Part shown: piece by piece, positions 52,729 through 61,521 of the stretch
Layout of the letters: every line of letters starts with the position of its first letter
Position numbering within the stretch: the stretch's first letter is position 1
Source of the DNA: JBBPYC01 sp038200275
Lineage (GTDB): Bacteria > Pseudomonadota > Gammaproteobacteria > Burkholderiales > Burkholderiaceae_C
Direction of reading: 5' to 3'
Length of the DNA: 64,000 nucleotides
NCBI GenBank assembly: GCA_038200275.1
Contig: JBBPYC010000021.1
Location: 47,776 to 111,775, forward strand
The notes under the pieces: model-generated
Told to the model about the DNA's origin: nothing
The model's input: the letters and a program-made list of their open reading frames with translations, nothing else
Database searches by the model: none
Made by a program: the position numbers and the translations under genes

Positions 52729-55700
52729 TCACGCCTCAATCGACATCAAGCTTGCGTTGCCGCCTGCCGCCGCACTGTTGATCGAAAGCGAGCGCTCCGT
52801 CAGCAATCGCTCCAGTGGGATTCGCCAGTCACTGCTGGCCATCGATACGACCGACACAATTGCGCCGTCGCGTGCGGCGATGCGGCCGGCCAGCACGCGT
52901 TGCGCATCGGCCGGCGCGTGCTGCAGCACGGTATCGAACGGCATCGCATCGACGGCGTCGTCGGCAACCAGTGGGACCGATGAGCGCAACGTGAGTGGCA
53001 GGCGCTGCCACAGCACTTGTGCATCTTGCGGCCACAGCGCTTGCGAGCCGACGGCGAACACGGCCGCCAGTTGCACGAGCCGGTCCGCGTCGGCGTTAGG
53101 CCCCGGCGCGGTCAGGCACAGCACCGCCCGGCGCGGTGTCAGTGCATATAGATTGGATTCGCCCGTCGGCCCGTTCAGCAGTCTCCAGCCTTCGGCGCTC
53201 GGCGCATTCGCCGTGAACCGTTCACATTGGGCCGCGACCTCGGCCATGCCTTGGGTCTCAGCCCAGTCGCGCAGCAAGCGCAGAGGCGCGTCCACCGCCG
53301 CAGCCGGGCGGCGCTGCCGCTCATCAGATAGGCCAGGCACTTGTGGCACTTGTGCCTGCACTGCCGGCGCACCCGACTGCGCCACCGCGCGCCGCGCCGA
53401 ATCGTCGGGCCGCTCAGCCAGCAGCCGCAGCAGATACAGCGGCCCGCCCGCCTTCGGCCCGGTGCCCGAGAGCCCCACGCCACCGAACGGCTGCACACCG
53501 ACGGTGGCGCCGACCATGTTGCGGTTCACATAGATGTTGCCGGCCGACACCGCCGCCGTGACCTGCGCGACCGTTTCATCGATCCGGGTATGCACGCCGA
53601 ACGTGAGGCCGTAGCCGATCGTGTTGATCTGCTCGATGAGCTGCGGCAACTGCTCTCTTTGATATCGCAACACATGAAGCACCGGGCCGAACACCTCGCG
53701 CTCCAGCTCATCGAGCCGTTCGATCTCGATCACGGTGGGCACGGCGAACGTGCCATGCGGCGGGCGCTGGGCAGCCGGCTGCAGCACACGCCTACCCTGC
53801 GCGCGCATCGCCTGCACGTGTCGTTCGATGTTCGACAACGCTTCCGCGTCGATCACCGGGCCCACATCCACAGCCAGTGCGCGTGGGTCGCCGAGCCGCA
53901 ATTCGCGCAACGCACCTTCGAGCATCTGCAGCACGTGCGGCGCTGCTTCCTGCTGCACGCAGAGCACGCGCAGCGCGGAACACCGCTGACCCGCGCTGTC
54001 GAACGCGGACGTCAGCACATCGGCCACCGCCTGCTCGGGCAATGCGGAGGAGTCGACGATCATTGCGTTCTGGCCGCCGGTCTCTGCGATCAGCGGAACC
54101 GGCCGTTCGTGCGCGCCCAGGCGCTGTGACAAGGTGCGCTGCAGCAGCCGCGCGACCGCAGTAGAACCCGTAAACAGCACGCCCTGCACCCGTGCATCAG
54201 CGACCAGCGCAGCGCCGATCGTCTCGCCCGGGCCAGGCAGCAATTGCAGCGCACCGCGCGGGATGCCAGCTGCATGCAGCATTCGAGTTATCGCAGCTGC
54301 AACCAGCGGCGTTTGCTCGGCCGGCTTCGCGATCACGCAGTTGCCGGCGGCCAGCGCCGCAGCGATCTGGCCCGCGAAGATCGCAAGCGGAAAGTTCCAC
54401 GGGCTGATGCACAGCACGGTGCCAAGGGGCCGGTGCGTGGCATTGTCGAAATCGCGCCGCACGAGCATCGCGTAGTAGCGCAGGAAGTCAACCGCCTCCC
54501 GCACCTCAGCCACGGCGTTGGCACAGGTCTTGCCAGCTTCGCGCACCAGCAGCGGCACCAAGCGTTCGGTGCGCGCTTCCACTTCGTCGGCAGCGCGCTC
54601 CAGCAGGGCGGCGCGTGCAGCGGGCGTGGTGGCGGCCCAGTCGCTGCCGGCGGCTTCAGCAGCGGCCAGTGCAGCCTCAATGTCCCACAACGTTGAATTG
54701 CGCACATGACCAACGAGGTCGCGCCGATCGGCCGGGTTGTAAACGGGCTGCGCGGCGGGCTCGTCGGATGGCTCGTGGGCAGCCGCTGCGTCGGTGGCGG
54801 CACGCGCCATTCCATCGGGACTGGTTGTGCTGTCCCTACCGGGCGAGACGGATGGATCCGCCCGCATGGGTGCGGCCTGCCAGTCCACTGCCGCATCGGC
54901 CACAAAGGTCTCGGCCAACGCCGCCAGTTGCGTCTCGTTGGCCAGATCGAGCCCGCGCGCGTTGGCACGTGCATCGCCGTATATGGCCCTTGGCAGCGGG
55001 ATCTTTGGATGCGGCAAGCCCAAGGCACCTTCCTGCTCGGCGGCGGCCTGCACCGCGTCGATCGGGTTCTGCACGAGCTGTTCTACCGGTACGCTGTGGT
55101 CGGCGATCTCATGCACAAACGAGGTGTTGGCGCCGTTTTCCAGCAGACGCCGCACGAGGTAAGCCAGCAGCGTCTCGTGCGTGCCGACCGGCGCGTAGAT
55201 GCGGCAGGGCCGGCCCAACCCGCCTTCGGATATGGGCCGCACCACTTGCGCATACAGCGGCTCGCCCATGCCGTGCAGGCATTGAAACTCGTAAGCATCG
55301 GCGGCAGCGTCTGGCCCGGCCATCTGGTGGATCGCAGCGAGCGTCTGCGCGTTGTGCGTCGCAAACTGCGGATAGACCGCGTCCGCTGCGGCCAGCAGCC
55401 GTTTGGCGCACGCCAGATAGCACACATCGGTGTGGCGCTTGCGGGTGTAGACCGGGTAGCCGTCCAGACCGTCGATCTGCGCGCGCTTGATCTCGGCATC
55501 CCAATAGGCGCCCTTCACGAGCCGTACCATGATCCGCCGGCCGCTGCGCCGCGCCAGATCGATCAGCCAGTCGACCACCGCAGGGCAGCGCTTTTGGTAG
55601 GCCTGCAGCACGAAGCCGACGCCGTTCCAGCCCGAGAGCGAGGGTTCGAAGCAAAGACGTTCCAGCAGGTCGAGCGAGAGTTCAAGCCGGTCCGCCTCTT

Positions 55701-56601
55701 CCGCATCGATGTTCAGACCGATGTCATGCCGGCAGGCGGATTGCGCAAGCTGCAGCAGGCGCGGATACAGCTCGGCCTGCACCCGCTTGACTTGCGCACG
55801 TTGATAACGCGGGTGCAACGCAGACAGCTTTACGGACAAGCCTGGGCCTTGCAGCACGCCGCGGCCGCATGCAGACTTGCCGATTGCTTCCAGCGCCTGT
55901 TGGTAGGACGCCAAGTAGCGGTCCGCATCGGCCATCGTGAGCGCCGCTTCGCCGAGCATGTCGTACGAATAGCGAAAGCCTTCGCGTTCGCGCTGGCGTG
56001 CGTAGGATATTGCCTCCTTGATGTCTTCGCCGGTCACGAACTGCTCGCCCATCAGGCGCATGGCGCGGTCCACGCTGGCGCGAATCAACAGGTCGCCGCC
56101 GCGCCCCATGATGCGCGCGAGTGCCGAACTCAAGCCCGATTGGCTGTGCGTGGCGACCAACTTGCCGGTGATCAGCAGGCCCCAAGCCGCCGCATTCACG
56201 AACAGTGACGCTTCCGGGCCGTTCACGTGGGCGCCCCAATCACCGCCGCCGATCTTGTCGCGGATCAGCGCGTCGCGGGTGGCGCGGTCGGGGATGCGCA
56301 GCAGCGCTTCGGCCAAGCACATCAACGCGACACCTTCGTGCGAGCTGAGCGAGAACTCCTGTAGCAGGCCTTGCACCAGCCCGCGCTGGCCGCCGCCGTG
56401 GCCTTGCTCGCGCAGACGGCGTGCAAGGTCGCGAGCCAACGTGTGCGTGGCCGCGGCCATGGCGGGCGCCATGTGCGCCTCGTTCAGCAACGCGGCCACG
56501 CAGACTGACTCAGGTACGCGGGTGAGTGCGGTGATCGCGGCTCGCAGCGGGCCGCTTGCGAGCATTGGTGTCAACGGGTTCGGGGTGTCGGCTTGCGTCA
56601 T
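52729..56601 (-). CDS. putA: Bifunctional proline dehydrogenase / P5C dehydrogenase
   Basis: 1290 residues from MTQADTPNPL, chosen because nothing upstream is homologous. Residues about 1-510 are the FAD proline dehydrogenase (KLSALHPRYQRAQVKRVQAELYPRLL, VRLVKGAYWDAEIKRAQIDGLDGYPV), about 560-1080 the aldehyde dehydrogenase (SPWNFPLAIFAGQIAAALAAGN, AETGGQNAMIV with the catalytic Glu, AGQRCSALRVL with the catalytic Cys). About 200 more residues form the C-terminal dimer flap. No ribbon-helix-helix DNA-binding domain is present, so it is a non-repressor type B PutA. It oxidises proline to glutamate at the membrane. Confidence 0.96.
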   Translation of the reverse strand: MTQADTPNPLTPMLASGPLRAAITALTRVPESVCVAALLNEAHMAPAMAAATHTLARDLARRLREQGHGGGQRGLVQGLLQEFSLSSHEGVALMCLAEALLRIPDRATRDALIRDKIGGGDWGAHVNGPEASLFVNAAAWGLLITGKLVATHSQSGLSSALARIMGRGGDLLIRASVDRAMRLMGEQFVTGEDIKEAISYARQREREGFRYSYDMLGEAALTMADADRYLASYQQALEAIGKSACGRGVLQGPGLSVKLSALHPRYQRAQVKRVQAELYPRLLQLAQSACRHDIGLNIDAEEADRLELSLDLLERLCFEPSLSGWNGVGFVLQAYQKRCPAVVDWLIDLARRSGRRIMVRLVKGAYWDAEIKRAQIDGLDGYPVYTRKRHTDVCYLACAKRLLAAADAVYPQFATHNAQTLAAIHQMAGPDAAADAYEFQCLHGMGEPLYAQVVRPISEGGLGRPCRIYAPVGTHETLLAYLVRRLLENGANTSFVHEIADHSVPVEQLVQNPIDAVQAAAEQEGALGLPHPKIPLPRAIYGDARANARGLDLANETQLAALAETFVADAAVDWQAAPMRADPSVSPGRDSTTSPDGMARAATDAAAAHEPSDEPAAQPVYNPADRRDLVGHVRNSTLWDIEAALAAAEAAGSDWAATTPAARAALLERAADEVEARTERLVPLLVREAGKTCANAVAEVREAVDFLRYYAMLVRRDFDNATHRPLGTVLCISPWNFPLAIFAGQIAAALAAGNCVIAKPAEQTPLVAAAITRMLHAAGIPRGALQLLPGPGETIGAALVADARVQGVLFTGSTAVARLLQRTLSQRLGAHERPVPLIAETGGQNAMIVDSSALPEQAVADVLTSAFDSAGQRCSALRVLCVQQEAAPHVLQMLEGALRELRLGDPRALAVDVGPVIDAEALSNIERHVQAMRAQGRRVLQPAAQRPPHGTFAVPTVIEIERLDELEREVFGPVLHVLRYQREQLPQLIEQINTIGYGLTFGVHTRIDETVAQVTAAVSAGNIYVNRNMVGATVGVQPFGGVGLSGTGPKAGGPLYLLRLLAERPDDSARRAVAQSGAPAVQAQVPQVPGLSDERQRRPAAAVDAPLRLLRDWAETQGMAEVAAQCERFTANAPSAEGWRLLNGPTGESNLYALTPRRAVLCLTAPGPNADADRLVQLAAVFAVGSQALWPQDAQVLWQRLPLTLRSSVPLVADDAVDAMPFDTVLQHAPADAQRVLAGRIAARDGAIVSVVSMASSDWRIPLERLLTERSLSINSAAAGGNASLMSIEA

Positions 56602-56693
56602 GCAGGCGATGGTAAGCGCCGACCCTTGACGGCGCAAAGACCTCGCAACTGCATCTGTTTAAGTTCAAGCGGCCGGATACTGCCGCGCGCGGC

Positions 56694-57197
56694 TCAAGCC
56701 GTGCGTTCGAATTTCAACGAGAGCCCGTTCATGCAGTAGCGCAGACCGGTCGGCTGCGGCCCGTCGTTGAACACGTGACCGATGTGGCTGCCGCAGCGTT
56801 GGCAGGAAATACCTGTGCGCAGCATGCCCAGCGAATCGTCGCGCACCTCGTCGATGGCCTGCGGAATCGGTGCCCAAAAGCTCGGCCAGCCGGTGGGGCT
56901 GTAGAACTTCTTCTCCGAAAAATACAGCGGCAAGTTGCAGCCTGCGCAGTGGTAAATCCCAGAAGCGGTCTCATCGGCCAGCGCACTGGTATGGGCGCGT
57001 TCGGTGGCGCCTTCGCGCAGGATCAGGTACTCGTCCGAAGTCAGGCGCGCCTTCCATTCGGCTTCGGTGTGCGTGATCTCGTACGTCCGCCCAGCCACAG
57101 CGCCCATGCCGGCCGCCCGCGCAAAGGGTGCCCCTGCGACAGCGGCCATCGCCCCGAAAGTGCGCAGCAAGGTTTGACGGCGGTTGATTAAGGTCAT
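56694..57197 (-). CDS. msrB: Tat-exported methionine-R-sulfoxide reductase (copy 1)
   Basis: 167 residues from MTLINRRQTLLRT; a Tat signal (NRRQTLLRTFGAMAAVAGAPFARA) leads the protein to the periplasm. ITHTEAEWKARLTSDEYLILREGATERA is the MsrB N-terminus. Zn is held by CAGC and CQRC, the catalytic Cys is in GLRYCMNGLSLKF, and FYSPTGWPSFWAP and SHIGHVFNDGPQPTG are the strongest family blocks. It repairs R-methionine sulfoxide in envelope proteins. A second copy lies 92 bases upstream on the same strand. Confidence 0.96.
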   Translation of the reverse strand: MTLINRRQTLLRTFGAMAAVAGAPFARAAGMGAVAGRTYEITHTEAEWKARLTSDEYLILREGATERAHTSALADETASGIYHCAGCNLPLYFSEKKFYSPTGWPSFWAPIPQAIDEVRDDSLGMLRTGISCQRCGSHIGHVFNDGPQPTGLRYCMNGLSLKFERTA

Positions 57198-57289
57198 GCA
57201 TATTCTCCGAGGGGATGCGGGGCGCATCGAGGCGCCGGCCAAAACCGGCATTGAAATCAGACGATGGCCGCTGTGAAGCAGCCAACCGA

Positions 57290-57802
57290 TCAGGCAGGTT
57301 GAAATTCCAGCGCAACGCCATTCATGCAATAGCGCAGGCCGGTCGGCTTGGGGCCATCCTTAAACACATGGCCCAGGTGGCCACCGCACGTGCTGCAGAC
57401 GATCTCTGTGCGCTTGAAGAAAAAGCCCGAATCGTCTCGTTCGATCACGGCGCCTTCGATCGGCTTCCAGAAGCTGGGCCAACCGGTGCCACTTTCGAAT
57501 TTCGCCTCGGACAAGTAAGCCGGCTGCTTGCAGCCGGCACATGCGAACTTGCCGGCACGCTCTTCCTTGTTCAGCGGACTGCTGCCGGAACGCTCGGTAC
57601 CTGCATGCCGCAGCACATCGTACTGCGCGGGCGTGAGGCGCGCCTTCCATTCCGCATCCGAGTGGCTGACGGGATAGCTCGGCTGCTCGGCCGCCGCCCA
57701 GGCGTTGCCGCCACCCAGCAGACCGCTCAGGCCACCGATTGCCAACGCACCGCCACCAGCGACCGCACCGATGGTGCGCAAGGTGTTTCTTCGATTCGTC
57801 AT
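57290..57802 (-). CDS. msrB: Tat-exported methionine-R-sulfoxide reductase (copy 2)
   Basis: 170 residues from MTNRRNTLRTIG with a Tat signal ending near AWA. The MsrB core is complete: SHSDAEWKARLTPAQYDVLRHAGTERS, CAGC and CSTC zinc pairs, ESGTGWPSFWKPIE, GHLGHVFKDGPKPTG and the catalytic Cys in GLRYCMNGVALEF. It is clearly homologous to the neighbour but diverged, so the duplication is not recent. Both copies keep all catalytic residues. Role: repair of oxidised methionine outside the cytoplasm. Confidence 0.96.
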   Translation of the reverse strand: MTNRRNTLRTIGAVAGGGALAIGGLSGLLGGGNAWAAAEQPSYPVSHSDAEWKARLTPAQYDVLRHAGTERSGSSPLNKEERAGKFACAGCKQPAYLSEAKFESGTGWPSFWKPIEGAVIERDDSGFFFKRTEIVCSTCGGHLGHVFKDGPKPTGLRYCMNGVALEFQPA

Positions 57803-57906
57803 GTCTCTGGTCTCCCCTTTTGTCATCATCAAATTCTGCGCTCAGATCGCCGGTGCGGGTTTCCGGGTTCGATTCGACCCTGCTGGCTGCTGAAGGTTGA
57901 CTCAGT

Positions 57907-58050
57907 TCACAGGTCGTGCGCGGAATCCGCTCTGTAGAACAGTTCGATGCAACACGTGGATTGGTTGCAAATCGAGCGAAATAACCGACTGCCCACCCTG
58001 CGCGTGCGCTCGAACAGGACGAGCAGATTCAGATCGAGGTCTTTCAACAT
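57907..58050 (-). pseudogene. LysR-type regulator, N-terminal remnant
   Basis: An ATG at 58050 begins MLKDLDLNLLVLFE, the typical first helix of a LysR regulator, but the frame then loses all similarity (RTRRVGSRLFRSICNQ) and stops after 47 residues. The helix-turn-helix core and effector domain are missing. It sits immediately upstream of, and divergent from, the gentisate/salicylate operon, the usual place for a NahR/NagR-like activator, so a regulator was probably once here. Confidence 0.7.
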
Positions 58051-58241
58051 CATGCGATCACGGCTTGGTGAACGCGTGAAGTCGAGTCTCTGCATTCACG
58101 AAACCTATATTCTTCATTCAGCACATTTTCTCGGCTGATGAAGCAGAACGCGCAATCATGGGCAATTGGTCAAAATCGGCCTTAATCCGACCCGCTTGCA
58201 CGCTTGCATTTCCTACCCAACTCGCTGAAAGGAGTTCCGCC
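58051..58241. promoter_or_regulatory. Divergent control region of the gentisate operon with LysR-type half-site features
   Basis: 191 bases between the lysR remnant and the dioxygenase start. ATTCACG at 58094-58100 begins a 15-base stretch resembling the NahR/NagR box (known consensus ATTCACGCTN2TGAT). An imperfect inverted repeat (TTCATTCAGC at 58113-58122 against GCTGATGAA at 58134-58142) lies next to it. The ribosome site AAAGGAG precedes the ATG. No promoter was assigned. Confidence 0.45.
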
Positions 58242-59303
58242 ATGAACACCATCACCGCCGAACGCCCTGCTGCTGCAAATGCGGCCAACGCCCGCCACGA
58301 CTTCTATGGACGCATCGCGGCGCACAGCATGACGCCGTTGTGGGAAGTGCTCGATGCCTTGGTGCCACCCGCCCCGCGCTCGCCCGCCGTGCCCGCGGTC
58401 TGGCGTTATGCCGATGTGCGCGCGTACGTGATGGAGTCGGGCCACTTGATCACCGCCGAAGAAGCCGAGCGCCGGGTGCTGATCCTTGAAAACCCAGGCT
58501 TGCGCGGCCAGTCGTGCATCACGCAGTCGCTTTATGCGGGCCTGCAATTGATCATGCCGGGCGAAGTCGCGCCCGCACACCGACACACGCAGTCCGCGCT
58601 CCGGCTCGTGCTCGACGGCGTGGGTGCCTACACCGCAGTGGACGGCGAACGCACCACCATGGGCTATGGCGACTTCATCATCACGCCGTCATGGACCTGG
58701 CACGACCACGGCAACCTCGGTGATGAGCCGGTGGTCTGGTTCGACGGGCTCGACATACCGATGCTGCGGTTCTTCGACGCGGGCTTTGCCGAGAAAAACG
58801 AACACAGCGCGCAAGCGTCGTTGCGGCCCGAAGGCGATGCGCTGGCCCGTTACGGCTCGAACATGCTGCCGGTGGACTTCGCGCAAAAACCTTCTGACCC
58901 GACCCGGGTGTTCGTCTATCCCTATGTGCAGACAAGCGAATCGCTCAAACGCATTGCACAGGGTGCCAGGCCCGACCCGCACCTGGGCCACAAGATGCGC
59001 TTCGTGAACCCCGCCACCGGCGCCTCACCGATGCCGACGATGGGCGCGTTCGCGCAAGCACTGCCGGTCGGCTTCGAGACCGCGCCGTATCGCTGCACCG
59101 ACGGTACGGTCTACGTCTGTCTGGAAGGCCGCGGCACGGCGGAGATCGGCGGCACGCGCCACGCCTTCAACGAACGCGACGTGTTCGTCGTACCACCATG
59201 GCACACGCTGACACTGCAGGCGGATGCAGCAACCACGCTGTTCAGCTATTCGGACCGGCCCGTGCAACAGGCGCTCGGCATCTGGCGCGAGCAGCGCATC
59301 TGA
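58242..59303 (+). CDS. nagI: Gentisate 1,2-dioxygenase (cupin ring-cleavage enzyme)
   Basis: 353 residues from MNTITAERP with AAAGGAG upstream. A bicupin protein: the first cupin holds the iron ligands in PAHRHTQSALRLVLDGVGAYT and WTWHDHGNLGDEPVVWFDGLD; the second has TDGTVYVCLEGRGTAEIG and PPWHTLTLQAD. The enzyme opens gentisate to maleylpyruvate with Fe(II) and O2. Salicylate 1,2-dioxygenase is a close relative, but the hydroxylase genes downstream make gentisate the expected substrate. It leads the operon. Confidence 0.92.
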   Translation: MNTITAERPAAANAANARHDFYGRIAAHSMTPLWEVLDALVPPAPRSPAVPAVWRYADVRAYVMESGHLITAEEAERRVLILENPGLRGQSCITQSLYAGLQLIMPGEVAPAHRHTQSALRLVLDGVGAYTAVDGERTTMGYGDFIITPSWTWHDHGNLGDEPVVWFDGLDIPMLRFFDAGFAEKNEHSAQASLRPEGDALARYGSNMLPVDFAQKPSDPTRVFVYPYVQTSESLKRIAQGARPDPHLGHKMRFVNPATGASPMPTMGAFAQALPVGFETAPYRCTDGTVYVCLEGRGTAEIGGTRHAFNERDVFVVPPWHTLTLQADAATTLFSYSDRPVQQALGIWREQRI

Positions 59304-59330
59304 TCCGGCTCATCACAGGACGACGCCACG

Positions 59331-60599
59331 ATGGATGCAGCCTCCACCACCTTTCCGAAAACCATTCAGTGGGAAAACGACGGCAGCAGCCGCATCCCGT
59401 TCATGGCCTATCAGGGCGATGCACAACACAAAAAAGAGCTTGAGCGCTTTTTCTACCGCAAGCACTGGTGCTACGTCGGATTGGAGGCCGAAGTGCCGAA
59501 CCCCGGCGACTTCTTGCGCACGGTGGTGGGTGAGCGTTCGGTCGTGCTGGTGCGTGATGCCTGTGGCGACCTTCACGTTGTCGAGAACGTCTGCGCACAC
59601 CGCGGCATGCAGTTCTGTCGGGAGCGCCACGGCAACAAAAAAGATTTCGTCTGCCCGTACCACCAGTGGAGCTACAGCCTGACGGGCGACCTGCAAGGCG
59701 TGCCGTTTCGCCGGGGTGTGAAGCAGGACGGCAAAGTCAACGGCGGCATGCCGAAAGACTTCGACACCAAGGAGCACGGTCTCAACAAGCTCCAAGTCGC
59801 GGTGCGCGGAGGCGTGGTGTTCGCCTCGTTCGACCCGGATGTCGAACCGCTCGAGGACTTCATCGGGCCTGATGTGCTCGGCTATTTCGACCGGCTGTTC
59901 AACGGTCGCAAACTCAAGATCCTCGGCTACAACCGCCAGCAGATTCCGGGCAACTGGAAGCTCATGCAGGAAAACATCAAGGACCCATACCACCCAGGTC
60001 TGCTGCACACCTGGTTCGTCACATTCGGTCTCTGGCGCGCCGACAATAAGAGCGAACTCAAGACCGACAAGCATCGTCGTCACGCCGCCATGATCTCCAC
60101 GCGCGGCGCGATGGGCAAGGCCGATCAGGTCACGCAAGTCACGAGCTTCAAGGAAAGCATGCAGCTCGAAGACCCACGCTTTCTGGACATCGTGCCGGAG
60201 GATTGGTGGGGCGGGCCATCGGCCGTGATGACGACGATTTTTCCAAGCGTGATCCTGCAGCAGCAGGTCAACAGCGTGTCCACCCGCCACATCCAGCCGC
60301 GCGGCCCCGGCGTGTTCGATTTCGTCTGGACGCACTTCGGATTTGAGGACGATTCGGATGCGATGACCGAGCGGCGACTGCGCCAAGCCAACCTGTTCGG
60401 TCCCGCCGGCTTCGTATCGGCGGACGACGGTGAAGTGATCGAGCTGTCGCAGAAAGGCTTCGAGCAAAAGCCGCATCACCGCACGCTGGCCGAACTCGGC
60501 GGGTACGAAGCCGACCAGCACACCGACCACATGGTCACAGAAACGCTGATCCGGGGCATGTACCGCTACTGGCGTGAAGTGATGGAGCGGCCCGAATGA
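59331..60599 (+). CDS. nagG: Salicylate 5-hydroxylase, large (alpha) oxygenase subunit
   Basis: 422 residues. The Rieske cluster is in VCAHRGMQFCRERHG and CPYHQWSY, and the catalytic iron site follows in KDPYHPGLLHTW. The bulk of the protein matches ring-hydroxylating oxygenase alpha subunits of the NagG/salicylate 5-hydroxylase type. With the beta subunit and ferredoxin it adds O to salicylate to give gentisate, the substrate of the gene upstream. The start is 27 bases after the dioxygenase stop. Confidence 0.91.
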   Translation: MDAASTTFPKTIQWENDGSSRIPFMAYQGDAQHKKELERFFYRKHWCYVGLEAEVPNPGDFLRTVVGERSVVLVRDACGDLHVVENVCAHRGMQFCRERHGNKKDFVCPYHQWSYSLTGDLQGVPFRRGVKQDGKVNGGMPKDFDTKEHGLNKLQVAVRGGVVFASFDPDVEPLEDFIGPDVLGYFDRLFNGRKLKILGYNRQQIPGNWKLMQENIKDPYHPGLLHTWFVTFGLWRADNKSELKTDKHRRHAAMISTRGAMGKADQVTQVTSFKESMQLEDPRFLDIVPEDWWGGPSAVMTTIFPSVILQQQVNSVSTRHIQPRGPGVFDFVWTHFGFEDDSDAMTERRLRQANLFGPAGFVSADDGEVIELSQKGFEQKPHHRTLAELGGYEADQHTDHMVTETLIRGMYRYWREVMERPE

Positions 60600-61066
60600 C
60601 GTTCGACGACTACCACGCGCTCACGCAGCTCTACGCCGACTACGCTTCAGCTGTGGACTCCGGCAACTGGGACCTGTGGCCCGAATTCTTCACAGACCAA
60701 TGCAGCTACCGCCTGCAGCCGCGCGAGAACCACGAACGCAACCTGCCGCTGGCCACCTTGTCGTTCGAGAGCAAAGGCATGCTGCGCGACCGCGTCTACG
60801 GCATTCGGGAAACGCTGTTCCACGACCCCTACTACCAACGCCACGTGGTCGGTGCGCCGGTCGTGCGCAAGGCGGAGGACGACCGGTTCGAATGCGAAGC
60901 GAACTATGCGGTATTGCGCACCAAGCTGTCGGAGTTGAGCACGGTGTTCAACGTGGGGCGCTATCTGGATGTGGTGGTGCGGACCGAGGCGGGTTTGAAG
61001 TTCCAGTCGCGCCTTGTCGTCTATGACAGTGAGATGATTCCGAATTCGATCATCTATCCGATCTGA
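60596..61066 (+). CDS. nagH: Salicylate 5-hydroxylase, small (beta) subunit
   Basis: 156 residues; ATGA overlap with the large subunit. YHALTQLYADYASAVDSGNWDLWPEFFTDQCSYRL and LRDRVYGIRETLFHDPYYQRHVVG match the SnoaL/NTF2-fold beta subunits. VYDSEMIPNSIIYPI is the usual C-terminus. It is a structural partner of the alpha subunit without cofactor. Confidence 0.92.
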   Translation: MTFDDYHALTQLYADYASAVDSGNWDLWPEFFTDQCSYRLQPRENHERNLPLATLSFESKGMLRDRVYGIRETLFHDPYYQRHVVGAPVVRKAEDDRFECEANYAVLRTKLSELSTVFNVGRYLDVVVRTEAGLKFQSRLVVYDSEMIPNSIIYPI

Positions 61067-61081
61067 CAAGGCATTCGAAGC

Positions 61082-61399
61082 ATGAGCACCCTCCAATGGA
61101 TCGATGCGGCCGCAACCGATCAAGTACCCACCGACGACGTGATCGGCCTCGTCGTGCAAGGCCGGGACATCGCGTTGTACAACGTGGCCGGCACCATCTG
61201 CGCGACCGACAACATCTGCAGCCACGGGCAGGCGCGTCTGAGCGAAGGCTTCCTGCTGGAGAACGAGATCGAGTGCCCGCTGCACCAGGGCCGCTTCAAT
61301 GTGAAGACCGGTGCGCCGACGTGTGAGCCGGTGACGGAGGCGATCTGCACCTATCCGGTCAAGATCGAGGCGGGCCGGGTCTGGGTGCACATGGACTGA
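61082..61399 (+). CDS. nagAb: Rieske-type ferredoxin of the hydroxylase
   Basis: 105 residues. The Rieske site is CSHGQARLSEGFLLENEIECPLHQGRF: Cys-x-His and Cys-x2-His about 17 residues apart. It carries electrons to the oxygenase. Known systems also need a flavin reductase (NagAa), which is not in this window. The gene is 15 bases after the beta subunit and closes the operon. Confidence 0.92.
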   Translation: MSTLQWIDAAATDQVPTDDVIGLVVQGRDIALYNVAGTICATDNICSHGQARLSEGFLLENEIECPLHQGRFNVKTGAPTCEPVTEAICTYPVKIEAGRVWVHMD

Positions 61400-61521
61400 C
61401 TGCGTTCCGTTCTGCGCTGCAGATCACCCTGCGCAGACCACGGTGCGCGCGCGACCGCGAGCACACTCACCGCCAAACCCTTCGACGCTGGATCAACTCA
61501 AAACAACACCCTGGAGACCCC

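Noticed and set aside
54706..56208. 500-residue plus-strand open frame
   Set aside because: Antisense shadow of putA, whose own frame has continuous family similarity.
61407..61437. Hairpin after the ferredoxin gene (TCTGCGC / GCGCAGA)
   Set aside because: No T-run follows, so I did not call a terminator.
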